Of a stretch of 6,337 nucleotides of DNA, positions 6,216-6,337 are shown piece by piece. Source of the DNA: Dermatophilaceae bacterium (lineage in GTDB: Bacteria; Actinomycetota; Actinomycetes; Actinomycetales; Dermatophilaceae); assembly GCA_013361975.1 (NCBI GenBank), contig JABFXB010000221.1:1-6337 (forward strand). The letters run 5' to 3'. Both the position numbers and the translations under genes were made by a program. Position 1 is the stretch's first letter, and every line of letters starts with the position of its first letter. The notes beneath the pieces are model-generated. The model made no database searches. It was given only the letters and a program-made list of their open reading frames with translations, and had not been told where the DNA came from.

Positions 6216-6337
6216 GCGGTGTTCGCCCGGCTCCTCGGGACGGGGGTGGCCGGGACGGGGGTGGACGAGACGGGAGTGATCGACTGCGGCAGCGGCATCG
6301 TCGCCGGGACTCCGAGGAGGTCCTGGACGATCTCGAG
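6212..6337 (-). CDS. Unidentified gene, 3' end only (last 41 codons), overlapping dnaE2
   Basis: The frame enters from the right edge as LEIVQDLLGVPATMPLPQS and continues with a TPV-rich tail to a TGA at 6214-6212. Nearly every codon in this frame ends in G or C (about 39 of 41), whereas the dnaE2 frame extended upstream does not show this pattern and has no start codon; this supports the frame as coding. The stop overlaps the GTG of dnaE2 by four bases (GTGA), the usual sign of translational coupling in an operon. The tail, three copies of a TPVxx pentapeptide, looks disordered. In many actinobacteria dnaE2 is preceded by imuB, which makes ImuB a reasonable guess, but the fragment lacks the conserved C-terminal pattern I would expect of that family. 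No function can be assigned. Confidence 0.7.
   Translation of the reverse strand, partial: LEIVQDLLGVPATMPLPQSITPVSSTPVPATPVPRSRANTA
6236..6264. repeat. 15-bp tandem repeat coding for a TPVxx pentapeptide
   Basis: CGGGACGGGGGTGG occurs at 6236-6249 and again at 6251-6264, a 15-bp period with one variable base between the copies. A degenerate third unit follows towards 6280. On the minus strand, in the frame of the upstream gene, the units read TPVSS, TPVPA and TPVPR. The period is a multiple of three, so gain or loss of a unit would keep the frame and the overlap with dnaE2. Confidence 0.8.

Noticed and set aside
6216..6337. An upstream extension of the dnaE2 frame, suggesting a fusion to the preceding gene
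   Set aside because: The frame is open to the window edge but contains no start codon and lacks the strong third-position GC bias, which is found instead in the frame ending at 6212.

Overview
The window is very GC-rich, its codons end almost always in G or C, and its protein sequences fit a high-GC actinobacterium. My best guess is Micrococcales/Intrasporangiaceae-like, an inference from the style of the sequences and not from any search. Every gene I can support lies on the minus strand, so transcription runs from high to low coordinates.

In transcription order: (1) 6337-6212, the last 41 codons of an unidentified gene with a Thr-Pro-Val-rich repeat tail; its stop overlaps the next start as GTGA. 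(2) 6215-2331, dnaE2, the error-prone C-family DNA polymerase, unusually long at 1294 residues, with a Ser/Arg-rich linker. (3) a 75-nt gap with a short direct repeat and a good ribosome binding site. (4) 2255-1491, a class I SAM methyltransferase whose whole length resembles CmoM/SmtA. (5) a 36-nt gap. (6) 1454-195, dinB, the Y-family polymerase IV. (7) a 74-nt gap with a strong ribosome binding site and perhaps a promoter. (8) 120-1, the first 40 codons of a DUF3040 membrane-protein gene, a family that in actinobacteria often sits just before mraZ and the division/cell-wall (dcw) cluster.

The theme is translesion synthesis and mutagenesis. DnaE2 and DinB are two unrelated error-prone polymerases encoded a little over 1 kb apart on the same strand. 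In other actinobacteria DnaE2 works with ImuA' and ImuB in a DNA-damage-induced mutasome. The truncated upstream gene could belong to such a cassette, but its visible tail does not prove this. The methyltransferase between the polymerases has no obvious role in replication and may be there through conserved gene order only.

There are no RNA genes, CRISPR arrays, insertion sequences, integrase attachment sites or convincing terminators. No gap between genes exceeds 80 nt. Long open frames on the plus strand are by-products of GC-rich coding sequence. I see no clear undescribed system. The points most worth a second look are the DnaE2 linker with its clamp-motif-like element, the CmoM-like enzyme, and the unknown gene coupled to dnaE2.
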